This document shows positions 16,754 through 25,012 of a stretch of 64,000 nt of DNA, one piece after another. Source of the stretch: M50B91 sp964526665 (lineage in GTDB: Bacteria > Patescibacteriota > Gracilibacteria > UBA4473); assembly GCA_964526665.1 (NCBI GenBank), contig CAZGJL010000001.1, positions 96,548 through 160,547 on the forward strand, written 5' to 3'. The notes under the pieces were generated by a model. The model worked only from the letters and a program-made list of their open reading frames with translations, searched no databases and was not told the DNA's origin. A program made the position numbers and the translations under genes. Position 1 is the first letter of the stretch. Every line of letters starts with the position of its first letter.

Positions 16754-17332
16754 ATGTTTGAACTTTCACCGCTTCCGTTTGAAAAAGATGCCTTCGAGCC
16801 ACATATTTCCGCTCGCACATTTGAATTCCATCACGGGAAACATCATGACGGATATGTAACAAAGGTAAATGCTATGACCGAGGGAACCCCCCAGTCCGAC
16901 TGGTCTCTTGAGCAAATTATCACTGATCCACACACTGATGCTGGATTATTTAACAATGCCGCACAGGCATGGAACCATGAGTTCTTTTGGAATTGTTTAT
17001 CTCCACAAAAAATGGCGCCTCTCGGAGATATCGCAGACATGATCGCTTTGCAGTGGGGTGATTTTGAATCTTTTTCCGAAGAATTTGTAAAAGCCGGCGC
17101 CGGACAATTTGGGGCTGGATGGGTGTGGCTCGTACACAATGGCGAGGAACTAGAAATTCGCGCAACGGCAAATGCAGAAACGCCATTGACTAATGGTGCA
17201 CGCCCTCTTTTGGTTTGTGATGTTTGGGAGCACGCCTATTATCTCGACTACCAAAATCGTAGACCTGATTTCTTAAAGGTTTTCATTGAGGAATTGGCAA
17301 ATTGGGAATGGGCCAATCAGCAGCTCAATTAG
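16754..17332 (+). CDS. sodA: superoxide dismutase, Fe/Mn type
   Basis: A 192-residue Fe/Mn superoxide dismutase. Metal ligands are His26 in FHHGKHH, His near residue 75 in WNHEFFW, and Asp and His in DVWEHAYYLDY near residues 155-160. The GAGQFGAGWVWL stretch is the usual subunit and metal-pocket segment. It converts superoxide to hydrogen peroxide and oxygen. Whether iron or manganese is used cannot be told safely from sequence. The gene is monocistronic. Its presence implies at least intermittent oxygen exposure. Confidence 0.95.
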   Translation: MFELSPLPFEKDAFEPHISARTFEFHHGKHHDGYVTKVNAMTEGTPQSDWSLEQIITDPHTDAGLFNNAAQAWNHEFFWNCLSPQKMAPLGDIADMIALQWGDFESFSEEFVKAGAGQFGAGWVWLVHNGEELEIRATANAETPLTNGARPLLVCDVWEHAYYLDYQNRRPDFLKVFIEELANWEWANQQLN

Positions 17333-17413
17333 GCGCTGATATTAATACCGTTGCTCCTTTCTTTTTTTAAGGATTTCTCTTGACAAACAATGTTATTGGT
17401 GCAAAAAAAGAAG

Positions 17414-17737
17414 ATGATGGATGTTTTAAAAAAGAGGGAGCGCCTAGCCGAAACAAGCTCGCAACGTGCAGAGCGTATCCGTCTTAACGTAACCGCGGTA
17501 GCGACGGTTGTTGTGCTGACGGCGTGGCTGGTGGGACTAATAGCGGGGGGCTCTTCTGATCGCCCCACTTCTGTAACCACCAAAGAAGTTCCACCCGAGA
17601 CAACTTTACCTATCTCCCCTTTCTCAGACACAGAAAAAAATACGCCGAAATGCGACTCCTCCATCTCTGCAGACTCTTCTCGGCAAGGTAACTACTTTTC
17701 CAAAAAATCAATCCTCGGGGATTCTTCCCCAGAATAA
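17414..17737 (+). CDS. single-pass membrane protein of unknown function
   Basis: About 107 residues. A highly charged N-terminal helix (KKRERLAETSSQRAERIRL) is followed by one transmembrane segment near residues 26-45 and a Ser/Thr/Pro-rich extracytoplasmic tail with low sequence complexity. I chose the ATG at 17414; an in-frame ATG at 17390 would add eight residues. A TTGACA lies at 17380 without a convincing -10. It converges on the dCMP-deaminase-like gene with only four bases between them. Confidence 0.5.
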   Translation: MMDVLKKRERLAETSSQRAERIRLNVTAVATVVVLTAWLVGLIAGGSSDRPTSVTTKEVPPETTLPISPFSDTEKNTPKCDSSISADSSRQGNYFSKKSILGDSSPE

Positions 17738-17741
17738 TTCT

Positions 17742-18203
17742 TTATTTAACTCGCTCTTTTGCTTTTTCCTCTAGAAACACCCGAGCAATTCCCGCATCGA
17801 TCATTTTCTCCCAGCAGCTTTCACAACACCACCAGTGACCCCACAGGTATAAATCTGCTCCCCCGGCATCATGCCCATTTTTTTTGACGTCCCGAAGAGC
17901 TTGTTGCTCTGCGTGAAATTTTGGCGAACAGCCATAACATGTCCAATACCCTTTTCCTGATGGTACAGAAAAAATCCCTCTCAGTCCTTTTCGCACACAA
18001 CCAATCTGTTTGTGGAAAAGAGAATGATTTGCGCCTCGTCCTATAATTGCGCCCTCTTTCACCACAACCGCTCCCGTCGGATGACCTCGGTCCGTAGACA
18101 AAACTTCGGATGATTTTCGTGCCTCAACCATAAATTCGTCCTCTGCAGAAACATATAAAATGTCCCACCCCAGTGGTAAATATGGCAATTCTTTCGTTTT
18201 CAT
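17742..18203 (-). CDS. zinc-dependent deoxycytidylate deaminase-like protein
   Basis: A 153-residue cytidine-deaminase-fold protein. The FHAEQQAL motif near residue 97 supplies the zinc-binding His and catalytic Glu. CCESCWEKM near residue 125 supplies the paired zinc cysteines (CESC in place of the usual PCxxC). GHPTGAVVV fits the family's first strand. The likely reaction is dCMP to dUMP, feeding thymidylate synthase, but ComE or other deaminase functions cannot be excluded. Its start overlaps the dcd stop by one base (TAATG), so it is the last gene of the DHFR-like/dcd/deaminase operon. Confidence 0.82.
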   Translation of the reverse strand: MKTKELPYLPLGWDILYVSAEDEFMVEARKSSEVLSTDRGHPTGAVVVKEGAIIGRGANHSLFHKQIGCVRKGLRGIFSVPSGKGYWTCYGCSPKFHAEQQALRDVKKNGHDAGGADLYLWGHWWCCESCWEKMIDAGIARVFLEEKAKERVK

Positions 18204-18850
18204 TATTTTTGTTTTTTCAGCTGCCCTAGCTGCCCCGTTCGTATCAACTCCAGTTCCTCGTCCGCGTCACATTTTCCGTCTAGTCCATTTGCTTTTGCTC
18301 CTTCATATTTTGCCGGTTGGGCACCATGACGCATTGCGTCTTCTTTTTGCAAGCTGCTAGCAAGTTTCTGAAACACGATCTGACAAACCCGTTCTCCTGG
18401 ATAAATACGAATTATTTGTGATGTTGTTTTATTTAAAATAGGGATCATTAAGTGCCCCGAATAATGGGCGTCTACGATTCCCGTGAGATCGACTGAAAGT
18501 CCTCGACGATTTACTGAACTTCGTGGATATAGCACGCCCATTAAATCATCTGATCGCAAAGATACTTTTTCAAGGGTGCTCGCAATTACTGATTCCCCGG
18601 GCGCAAGCTCGAAGAACTGTCCCGGCTCCAACTCAATTTTTTCAAAATTATCCGCCACGCTTTGTGTTACGTCTACAGTCAAAACTTCTCGCCCTCTGTC
18701 TGTAATCTTCCAGATTTTCGGTAAATAAAAGGTTGTCCCTAGTCGCAGATCTACGGCGTGCGGCTGATCTTGATATTTATCTAGCGTTGGCTCAAAAATT
18801 AATTTTTCCTCGGCGATAAGTTTCCCGATTTCGTGTCGTGTTAAAATCAT
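18203..18850 (-). CDS. dcd: dCTP deaminase
   Basis: A 215-residue trimeric dUTPase-fold enzyme. The signature YPRSSVNRRGLSVDL near residue 115 and the following GIVDAHYSGHL segment form the nucleotide site; VAVDLRLG-type sequence near the N-terminus (HAVDLRLGT) is also typical. It deaminates dCTP to dUTP, or directly to dUMP in bifunctional members, which cannot be decided here. The start ATG at 18850 overlaps the DHFR-like stop (ATGA). It is slightly longer than E. coli Dcd. Confidence 0.9.
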   Translation of the reverse strand: MILTRHEIGKLIAEEKLIFEPTLDKYQDQPHAVDLRLGTTFYLPKIWKITDRGREVLTVDVTQSVADNFEKIELEPGQFFELAPGESVIASTLEKVSLRSDDLMGVLYPRSSVNRRGLSVDLTGIVDAHYSGHLMIPILNKTTSQIIRIYPGERVCQIVFQKLASSLQKEDAMRHGAQPAKYEGAKANGLDGKCDADEELELIRTGQLGQLKKQK

Positions 18851-19353
18851 TTTTTCACAGAATACCAAAGTGCGAGCGTATTTTCCCCGATTTTTTCAAA
18901 TTTTTCAAGAGACAATTCTAAATCCATCTCCGGCGCAAAAACTCCCAGCCCCGAACCAAATACCAGTGGAGAAACCGTCACAATCAGTTCGTCTATCAAT
19001 CTCTCTTGGGCAAAAAGCGAGTTTATCGTTGTCCCTCCTGCCAGAACCGGATTCTCAAGTCCCAGGGATTGCAGTTTTTTCAAAATGCTTTGCGGGCAGA
19101 GAGATGTAAATACCAGGTTTTCTTCCTTTTCGTCCCATTCTCCGGCGTCTCGTGACATAACAACCGAAAGACGCCCAGGCAAAACTCCTGGCAAGGTTTC
19201 GAAAGTTGTTCTCCCAAAAATCATCACTCCTGATTCTTTTGTTCGTGCACGAAAAAACTTCTTATCCGCTGACTCTGTCCAGTCGGGAAAGTGGTTCGAA
19301 TCTTTTGCAATTCGACCATCTAGCGTCTGTGCCATTAAGAGTGAAACTTTCAT
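18847..19353 (-). CDS. dihydrofolate reductase-fold protein
   Basis: A 168-residue DHFR/RibD-C superfamily protein. It begins VSLLMAQTLDGRIA, has the NADPH-binding segment MIFGRTTFETLP and LPGR near residue 60, and a VLAGGTTINSLF segment near residue 108. The last motif and the LVFGSGLG segment are more RibD-like than classical FolA. Its operon with dcd and a dCMP-deaminase-like gene, close to thyA, favours a dihydrofolate reductase role. I start at ATG 19353 because upstream codons overlap the divergent transporter gene. Confidence 0.78.
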   Translation of the reverse strand: MKVSLLMAQTLDGRIAKDSNHFPDWTESADKKFFRARTKESGVMIFGRTTFETLPGVLPGRLSVVMSRDAGEWDEKEENLVFTSLCPQSILKKLQSLGLENPVLAGGTTINSLFAQERLIDELIVTVSPLVFGSGLGVFAPEMDLELSLEKFEKIGENTLALWYSVKK

Positions 19354-19411
19354 CAGCCGCACCGTAGCAGAAAAGTTGATTTTCCCAAAAATTTCCGGCA
19401 CCGTATGAACG

Positions 19412-20287
19412 ATGACAACCCTTTCTCCCGCTCTCAAAAAAAAACTTCTGCAATTTCAGCGCAGCGAACGCACTGAAGCAATTGTATACGAACGTCTTGC
19501 CTGCTTGGCAAAGGGAGAAAATAATAAAAAACTTCTGAAGCAAATTGCTGCCGATGAACTCCGTCATGCAGAATTTTGGCGCGAAGCGGCTGGAGGAGAA
19601 CAGACAAATGGTAACCTCTTTCGTGCTCGTTGGTGGAGTTTCATTGCTCGCGTCTTTGGGATTACCTTCGGACTCCGTCTTATGGAAAAAGGCGAAGAAC
19701 ATGCGCAAAAGATCTATGCCGGCGTAAGCAAATCTGTCCCGGGTGTTGATGCCGTTATTGCGGATGAGGAAGCACACGAACAAAAACTTATCGGACTATT
19801 GGATGAAAAAAAACTAGAGTACGTCGGCTCTATTGTTTTGGGATTAAATGACGCGCTCGTTGAACTGACGGGGGCGTTAGCCGGATTCTCTTTCGCGCTT
19901 CAAAATACCCGCCTCATCGCTCTTCTCGGAGTTATCACTGGTGTCGCGGCAACCCTATCCATGGCCGCAAGCGAATATTTGGCCAATCGGGCCGAGGGAA
20001 ATAGCGATGCGTTTACCGCTTCTCTCTATACGGGAGTCGCATATTTAATTACTGTTATCCTTTTGGTCGCCCCTTATTTCGTGTTTAAAAATTATCTCCA
20101 CGCCCTCGGAACGATGCTCGTCGTCGTTGTCGCAGTAATTGCCATATTTACCTTTTATCTCTCTGTGGCGAAGAATGAAAAATTCTGGCACCGCTTCGGA
20201 GAGATGGCTCTCATTAGCCTTGGTGTTGCCGCATTATCCTTCGGGATTGGGGTTGCCGCACGGTTGTGGCTCGGAATTGAGGTTTAA
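19412..20287 (+). CDS. ferritin-like domain fused to VIT1/CCC1-family iron/manganese transporter
   Basis: A 291-residue protein. Residues 1 to about 130 form a rubrerythrin-like helical domain with metal-ligand motifs ADELRHAEFW near residue 50 and DEEAHEQ near residue 117. Residues 140-290 form a VIT1-type membrane domain with about five helices, including GLNDALVELTGALAG and AASEYLANRAEG. Similar fusions export or sequester Fe(II)/Mn(II), the ferritin-like part probably sensing or delivering iron. It is divergent from the DHFR-like operon and ends with its own terminator. Direction and metal are inferred. Confidence 0.88.
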   Translation: MTTLSPALKKKLLQFQRSERTEAIVYERLACLAKGENNKKLLKQIAADELRHAEFWREAAGGEQTNGNLFRARWWSFIARVFGITFGLRLMEKGEEHAQKIYAGVSKSVPGVDAVIADEEAHEQKLIGLLDEKKLEYVGSIVLGLNDALVELTGALAGFSFALQNTRLIALLGVITGVAATLSMAASEYLANRAEGNSDAFTASLYTGVAYLITVILLVAPYFVFKNYLHALGTMLVVVVAVIAIFTFYLSVAKNEKFWHRFGEMALISLGVAALSFGIGVAARLWLGIEV

Positions 20288-20295
20288 AAAGTAAA

Positions 20296-20332
20296 AAGCC
20301 CCACTTGTAAAATGGAGGCTTGGTTTTGTTTT
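20296..20332 (+). terminator. intrinsic terminator after the VIT1-family gene
   Basis: AAGCCCCA and TGGAGGCTT pair with a one-base bulge, followed by a T-rich tract. Confidence 0.7.
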
Positions 20333-20344
20333 GGGGAGCACTAA

Positions 20345-20680
20345 CTAGTCTATGATTTTTAATATTCTCCCCCATTCCTCCTTGGGATAGGCGGACACCG
20401 CATCATAAAAGGATGCATTGCCCGCAAGGAAGGAGCTGAAGTCTTCCCACTCTTCTTTCTTCGTGTCAGCCGGAATCTCGTAATAGTAAAGATCAACTCC
20501 GTCCGCCTCCATGTTCTTCCGCAGCAAGAGGATTTCTCCTTCTTCCAATTGGGCCAAAATTTCCGATAATGAAGGAATTTCTGTTTCCCTATCCCTGCGA
20601 AAAAACAGTTCCCGTAACAAGCTTCTTTGAAATGGCGAGGGGTCCGTGCGTCGCCAAAAAACAACTCTTTCTCTTCTCAT
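20345..20680 (-). CDS. 111-residue protein of unknown function behind a possible attenuator
   Basis: A small, acidic soluble protein. It has an Arg-rich N-terminal 40 residues, then strand-rich sequence (GEILLLRKN, DLYYYEIP) and an aromatic C-terminus. I recognise no family. The frame opens 13 codons earlier, but I start at the ATG at 20680, where the protein-like sequence (RRERVVFW) begins. The leader contains a promoter and two mutually exclusive hairpins, so expression may be controlled by transcription attenuation. Confidence 0.6.
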   Translation of the reverse strand: MRRERVVFWRRTDPSPFQRSLLRELFFRRDRETEIPSLSEILAQLEEGEILLLRKNMEADGVDLYYYEIPADTKKEEWEDFSSFLAGNASFYDAVSAYPKEEWGRILKIID

Positions 20681-20712
20681 AATGTGAATATTTTTATAAG
20701 AAAGTTCTCCTG

Positions 20713-20770
20713 AAAACAAAAAGATCTTGGTCGAACCAAGGATCTTTCCTTTTGGGGAACCTCCTTGGTT
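20713..20770 (-). promoter_or_regulatory. leader RNA with competing terminator and antiterminator hairpins
   Basis: On the minus strand a terminator hairpin (20720-20747, 12 bp with one bulge, loop TCG) is followed by TTTTTGTTTT. Its upstream arm, TCCTTGGTT (20734-20742), is also perfectly complementary to AACCAAGGA (20762-20770) near the predicted 5' end. The two structures cannot form together. This is the layout of an attenuator or riboswitch, although the hairpin alone could simply terminate transcription from the gene ending at 20889. Confidence 0.55.
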
Positions 20771-20780
20771 ACATGCTCCC

Positions 20781-20808
20781 TTTTTAGAGAGTTTTTATTT
20801 TTTGTCAA
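20781..20808 (-). promoter_or_regulatory. promoter upstream of the attenuator-like leader
   Basis: On the minus strand TTGACA (20803-20808), a 16-base spacer and TAAAAA (20781-20786). Transcription would begin near 20775, just before a start-stop pair (ATG TAA). Confidence 0.5.
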
Positions 20809-20888
20809 CCAGTAATCTGCCCCCGGGATACCCGTCGTTCATACTCACTCCTTCGCCCTCATGTCGACTCTTTTTGTGTTTCTTCTCT

Positions 20889-21431
20889 CTACCTGCTCGC
20901 TTTTCTGTAAAGCTGCAAAAACACTTCTTTTGAAAGCTTGTGTTCTTTGAGTTCTTCTTCTATTTGGTCTCGCGCTGCCCCCTGTGCAATTCTTTCTTTT
21001 ATCCACTCCGCTAGCTGCTCTTCATATCCGCTTTGTAAAACGATTCCGTGAGACTGCCTGCTGCCGTCTGTGGACCCCATTTTCCATATCGCCCAAACGT
21101 TAGCAGGGGGAACAAGCTGGAGATAGGCAAGATAGCTGGGTTTCCCGCAATAACTAGCCACTCTCACCCAGAAGAAAAGTTTAAATGCCACGAATACAAT
21201 GAATAGAGGGCCAATGGGATTCTCGGGGAAAAGGAAAAGCACCCCCACGGCAGAGGCAATTGCCGTTAACCAAAAAAGAAACCCCAGGCCTACCCGCCCG
21301 CCGAGGATTAAAATGTTACAAAAGGGGAAATACATAAAAATGCTGTCCGCTTTTAATCCAATCAATATTCTTATTGTGCCAAGCCAGTAAATCCCTCCCA
21401 AGATCCACCATATCCAATCCGTTCCTTCCAT
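20889..21431 (-). CDS. membrane protein, paralogue of the next gene
   Basis: A 180-residue protein with about four transmembrane segments in the first 120 residues. They include IYWLGTIRILIGL, FMYFPFCNILIL, and the segment SYLAYLQLVPPANVWAIWKMG, which recalls DUF5684-type proteins. A cytoplasmic helical tail follows (EEQLAEWIKERIAQGA and a terminal KLSKEVFLQLY). The protein upstream (21511-22092) shares the same layout and many residues, so the pair arose by tandem duplication. Function is unknown. Confidence 0.72.
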   Translation of the reverse strand: MEGTDWIWWILGGIYWLGTIRILIGLKADSIFMYFPFCNILILGGRVGLGFLFWLTAIASAVGVLFLFPENPIGPLFIVFVAFKLFFWVRVASYCGKPSYLAYLQLVPPANVWAIWKMGSTDGSRQSHGIVLQSGYEEQLAEWIKERIAQGAARDQIEEELKEHKLSKEVFLQLYRKASR

Positions 21432-21510
21432 TTTTTAATTTTTTATAAAACAGTCGACACTCTTCCAACGATTCCTGCGGATTATACTTCCTTCTTCGCG
21501 CTCGTGTCCA

Positions 21511-22092
21511 CTATTTTTGTGTTTCTTCTGCCTCCTCTGTCGCTCTTTTATAAAGCGCCAAAAACGCGGCTTCTGAAAGACTATAATCTTTGAGCTGTTC
21601 TCTCATTTTATTTTGTCCTACCCCTTGCGCGATGCTTTCCTTCATCCACTGCACCACCCTCACTTCATAATCTCTTCGCAAAACTTTCTCGTGACCGTGC
21701 TTCTCTCTAACGATTGAGCCCATTTCCCAAATTGCCCAAAGGTTAACAATCGGAATAAGTTGAAGGTAGGCAAGATACGTTGGCTTTTTACAAAAATTTG
21801 CCACTCTTACCAAAAACAAAAGCGCAAACACTGCCCCAATAATGACTGGACCCCAGGTGGTAGCGAATAAATTTGCCGGGAAAAGATAAACTATCCCCAA
21901 AGAGGAGGCGATTGCTATTAGCCAAAAAATAATCCCAAACCCCGCCCTTCTCCCGAGCATCAAAAGGTTAAAAAGAGGAAGATACATAAAAATACTACTT
22001 GCCCCTAGATTAATCAATATTCTAATGGTCCCCAGCCAATAAATCCCCACTATCGCGATCACTCCCCACGATATACATTGTGTTGTTTCCAT
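21511..22092 (-). CDS. membrane protein, paralogue of the previous gene
   Basis: A 193-residue membrane protein with the same order of elements as the 20889-21431 protein. These are IYWLGTIRILINL, FMYLPLFNLLMLG, PTYLAYLQLIPIVNLWAIW and a tail with VQWMKESIAQGV and YSLSEAAFLALYKRA. The two likely arose by duplication and have diverged moderately. The tail is helical and could mediate partner binding. The gene lies 15 bases downstream of thyA on the same strand and may be transcribed with it. Confidence 0.72.
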   Translation of the reverse strand: METTQCISWGVIAIVGIYWLGTIRILINLGASSIFMYLPLFNLLMLGRRAGFGIIFWLIAIASSLGIVYLFPANLFATTWGPVIIGAVFALLFLVRVANFCKKPTYLAYLQLIPIVNLWAIWEMGSIVREKHGHEKVLRRDYEVRVVQWMKESIAQGVGQNKMREQLKDYSLSEAAFLALYKRATEEAEETQK

Positions 22093-22107
22093 TTTTTATT
22101 GTATTAA

Positions 22108-22953
22108 TTATAAAACAATAGACATTCTCCCTAGTGACTCTTGTGGTTCGTATTTTGACTTCAGTTGTTCAAAACACTCCCGTACCAATTCCTCCGAGTC
22201 GTCGTCTCCTTTTTCTGCTCTATCAAAAGCATTTTTTGGACACTTAAAAGGAATAACTCCTGACAAACATTCGCGAGCAATAATCTCTTTTGCTTGATCG
22301 AAATGAATGTCGTAAATATGTGCGTTAGATATTGAAATCGTGAGAAACCCAACCCCGGCGCCCAGTTTTTCTGCGAGAAAATGCGCCAACAGAGCAAACC
22401 CCGCCGTATCATGCGGGTTCCCGAGCATCATGTCATTTGATCGAATCACCAGATGAAGATGCAGCTTCCCTCCAATAATTTGTACCGTAAAAGTATATGG
22501 GCACGGAACATTCTTCTTTTTTGTTCCGCTTGATAATCCGTCATCTGCCGGATCCCACATAAGGATTACTCCGTGTCGAGAGCTTGGGTCTTTGGACAAA
22601 AGTTGTACCAATCCGTCCACTTGATCGCGACCAAAGTGCTTCCTCCATCTATATCCATACGCCGACTCCACGCAGTTGTTTTCTTCTGCAAAGTCATCCC
22701 ATATTTTTGTGAATTTCTGCAAAAACTCAAGGTTCTTTCCTCCCATAAGAAACCATACTTGTTCGGCAATAAAAACTTTTAACGGGATTTTTCTTAGAGT
22801 AAGCAAGGGAAATCCTTTCGCTAAATCAAACTTCATCGTCATCCCCGGAAGAGATTTACACACGTGTCCCGTGCGCTCGTTCACCTCTTCAAAGCCATGC
22901 TCCATGATCTCTCTAAGCAATTTCTGATACTGCACATCAAATTGATTTTTCAT
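22108..22953 (-). CDS. thyA: thymidylate synthase
   Basis: A 281-residue ThyA. The catalytic Cys is in NVPCPYTFT near residue 149. The dUMP-binding RSNDMMLGNPHDTAGFALLAH follows near residue 172, with a SNAHIYDIH segment near residue 210. It methylates dUMP using methylene-tetrahydrofolate, producing dihydrofolate that the DHFR-like protein nearby could recycle. GlyA (33.4 kb) could supply the one-carbon unit. In-frame ATGs also occur at 22956 and 22962; I use 22953. It is divergent from the DUF1858 gene. Confidence 0.96.
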   Translation of the reverse strand: MKNQFDVQYQKLLREIMEHGFEEVNERTGHVCKSLPGMTMKFDLAKGFPLLTLRKIPLKVFIAEQVWFLMGGKNLEFLQKFTKIWDDFAEENNCVESAYGYRWRKHFGRDQVDGLVQLLSKDPSSRHGVILMWDPADDGLSSGTKKKNVPCPYTFTVQIIGGKLHLHLVIRSNDMMLGNPHDTAGFALLAHFLAEKLGAGVGFLTISISNAHIYDIHFDQAKEIIARECLSGVIPFKCPKNAFDRAEKGDDDSEELVRECFEQLKSKYEPQESLGRMSIVL

Positions 22954-22982
22954 CATCCTCATTTTGACGTAGAATCCTGGCG

Positions 22983-23192
22983 ATGACAACTCAAAAAATC
23001 ACCGGAGACGAAACAATTGGAGAAATCATGATGATGAAGTCCTCTGCGGGAGAAATCCTTTTTGATGCGGGCCTTGGGTGTGCCATGTGCCCCCATGCAC
23101 AAGTGGAAAGCCTAAAGGAGGGGTGTATGGCCCACGGATTTGATGACGAAGAAACAACATGCCTTATTCATGACCTTAATAACGCCGAATGA
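22983..23192 (+). CDS. DUF1858-type disulfide/redox small protein
   Basis: A 69-residue protein of the DUF1858 type (hybrid-cluster-associated redox disulfide family). It opens with ITGDETIGEIMM and carries the CAMC pair near residue 33, with further cysteines in EGCMAHG and TTCL. The paired cysteines suggest a redox or metal role, but no substrate is known. Its stop overlaps the start of the nucleotidyltransferase gene (ATGA, 23189-23192), so the two are coupled. Confidence 0.75.
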   Translation: MTTQKITGDETIGEIMMMKSSAGEILFDAGLGCAMCPHAQVESLKEGCMAHGFDDEETTCLIHDLNNAE

Positions 23193-24394
23193 AAACAATC
23201 TTCCTCGCCGCCGGGAAAAGCAGTCGCATGGAGCCCCTTTCTGATAAAAATTTTTTAGAGTTTTGTGGCGAACCTCTTCTTATAAAATTACTGAAAAACG
23301 CCGAAAATGGTGGGCTTAAAAATTTCATAATTGTTGCAAACAAGGAAAATAGAGAAAAAATTGAAAACACCTTGCAAAAATTTTCTTTTACGGCTGATGT
23401 AGTGATTCAAGAGGAACAAAAAGAGGGAATGGCGGGAGGCGTTTTGACGGGATTGCAAGCATGTGACCCCGAGGAAGAAGTGGTTTTGCTTGGAGGAAAT
23501 GACGCAATTGACCCCGCTATTTATAAAGAGCTCTTAAGTGTTGGGGGAAAGGCTGATGGTGCTCTTGTAGCAAAATCCATTGATAAATATTTCCCGGGTG
23601 GGTATTTGCAAATAACTGGTAAAAAAATAACGACAATAATTGAGAAACCCGGAGAAGGAAATGAGACATCGAGTTTGGTGAATATTGTTGCCCATTATTT
23701 TAAAAAATGTGGAGACCTAAAAGGAAAACTGATCGCTCTTGATCTTTTGAAGTCTGGGGACGCATATGAACAAGCACTCCAGGTGTTGCTTGAAACGCGA
23801 GAGTTTCATGTGGTTGAGTATGCTGGTGAATGGCACGCAATAAAGTACCCACATCATGTTTTAGAAATGCAGGAGTATTGGCTCTCCCTGCTGCCAAAAG
23901 AAAACGAGATTCATCCCTCTGTTGTAATTTCTGACACGGCGCGTATTCATGGTGAGCAAGTATATATAAAAGAGGGGGTTAAGATTTTTGATAACGCGGT
24001 TGTGTGTGGCCCCTGTTTTATAGGGAAAAATTCTGTTATCGGAAACAACGCCCTTGTTCGTGAATCAAATATTGGGGAAAAAAACGAAATTGGGTTTTGC
24101 AGTGAGATTGCAAGAAGTTTTTTGTCTCAAGGCGCGTCGGCACATCACGCGTACATTGGAGACTCTATTATTGATAAAAATGTAAATTTTGGAGCATTTT
24201 CTTGTACCGCAAACCTCCGGTTGGACAAAAAAGATGTAAAATATCTCATAAAAGAAGAGCGTGTAAGCTCCGGGAGAACGAAGCTGGGGGCTATTATCGG
24301 AGAAGGTTCGCAGATAGGAATTCATGCGATGTTAATGCCTGGGTGCAAGATTGACGCAAATAGTTTTATAGCGCCAGGAGTTGTTCAAAAGTGA
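23189..24394 (+). CDS. sugar-1-phosphate nucleotidyltransferase with left-handed beta-helix domain
   Basis: A 401-residue two-domain protein. The N-terminal Rossmann-like nucleotidyltransferase has the signature IFLAAGKSSRMEP, a Lys-free variant of the usual GxGxRxxP, and the metal site GGNDA near residue 108. From about residue 240 a hexapeptide-repeat left-handed beta-helix follows (PSVVISDTARIHGEQV, GKNSVIGNNALVRESNIG). This is the GlmU/Glc-1-P thymidylyltransferase architecture. Substrate and base specificity are not clear, and the length is shorter than GlmU. It probably makes an activated sugar for envelope glycans. Confidence 0.85.
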   Translation: MKTIFLAAGKSSRMEPLSDKNFLEFCGEPLLIKLLKNAENGGLKNFIIVANKENREKIENTLQKFSFTADVVIQEEQKEGMAGGVLTGLQACDPEEEVVLLGGNDAIDPAIYKELLSVGGKADGALVAKSIDKYFPGGYLQITGKKITTIIEKPGEGNETSSLVNIVAHYFKKCGDLKGKLIALDLLKSGDAYEQALQVLLETREFHVVEYAGEWHAIKYPHHVLEMQEYWLSLLPKENEIHPSVVISDTARIHGEQVYIKEGVKIFDNAVVCGPCFIGKNSVIGNNALVRESNIGEKNEIGFCSEIARSFLSQGASAHHAYIGDSIIDKNVNFGAFSCTANLRLDKKDVKYLIKEERVSSGRTKLGAIIGEGSQIGIHAMLMPGCKIDANSFIAPGVVQK

Positions 24395-25012
24395 TGAGTT
24401 TTGCTCTTTTTGTAATAAAAAAAGAAAACACATATTCACATAAAAGTTTTATTTTTAATGAAATTGTTTTTTACAACGAGGTGGTATTATTTTTTAATAA
24501 ACCATAAAAAGAATTATTTATTAACCTTGTTCACACAAGTTTTCCACAATTTTAAAACTTACACAGAAACTTTTTTCATTTCATATTTTATTAGCTCTAT
24601 ATATAGAAAAACTAAGAATACTTTTTTTAATAATTTATTAAATTTATCCATTTTTATACTTCACAAATAATAAGTAAAACTACTCCTTTCGCTTTAATTA
24701 AATATTTCTACATCTTTTCTCTAATATTAACTATTTATATATATTAATTAATAACTAATAAAGTAAGAGAGGATTGTTGATTGTTTTTTATTCTTTAAAA
24801 TTATTTTCTTACAAGAAACTTAGATATGAATATTTTTTACATATCAAAAAAAAGTCCAAAAAAAGTTGACGAACGATGTGAATTTCATAATATCGCGAAG
24901 CAAATTAGCTTGATATACATTACATTCAAGCAATTCTCCGAAAAAAAAGGCGCCCCAGAGCGGATTTCGCCTTATTTGAGGACACTTCATTTTCTCTTTT
25001 TATTCACATTAT
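24395..25012. other. AT-rich spacer and rpoC leader
   Basis: About 620 bases of very AT-rich DNA with no supported gene; a 70-codon open frame at 24458-24670 is Phe/Asn/Lys low-complexity. DnaA-box-like 9-mers occur at 24540-24548 (TTTTCCACA) and 25000-25008 (TTATTCACA), with a one-mismatch copy at 24527. The last 110 bases contain two small hairpins: GCTTGA/TCAAGC near 24908-24932 and AAGGCG/CGCCTT near 24948-24974. A possible promoter is TTGTTG, 16 bases, TAAAAT near 24775-24802. Confidence 0.6.

Noticed and set aside
17380..17408. TTGACA upstream of the single-pass membrane protein as a promoter
   Set aside because: No acceptable -10 element at 16-18 bases; only poly-A is present.
24458..24670. 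70-codon plus-strand open frame in the AT-rich spacer
   Set aside because: Composition is Phe/Asn/Lys/Thr low complexity as expected from AT-rich DNA; no promoter or conservation clue.
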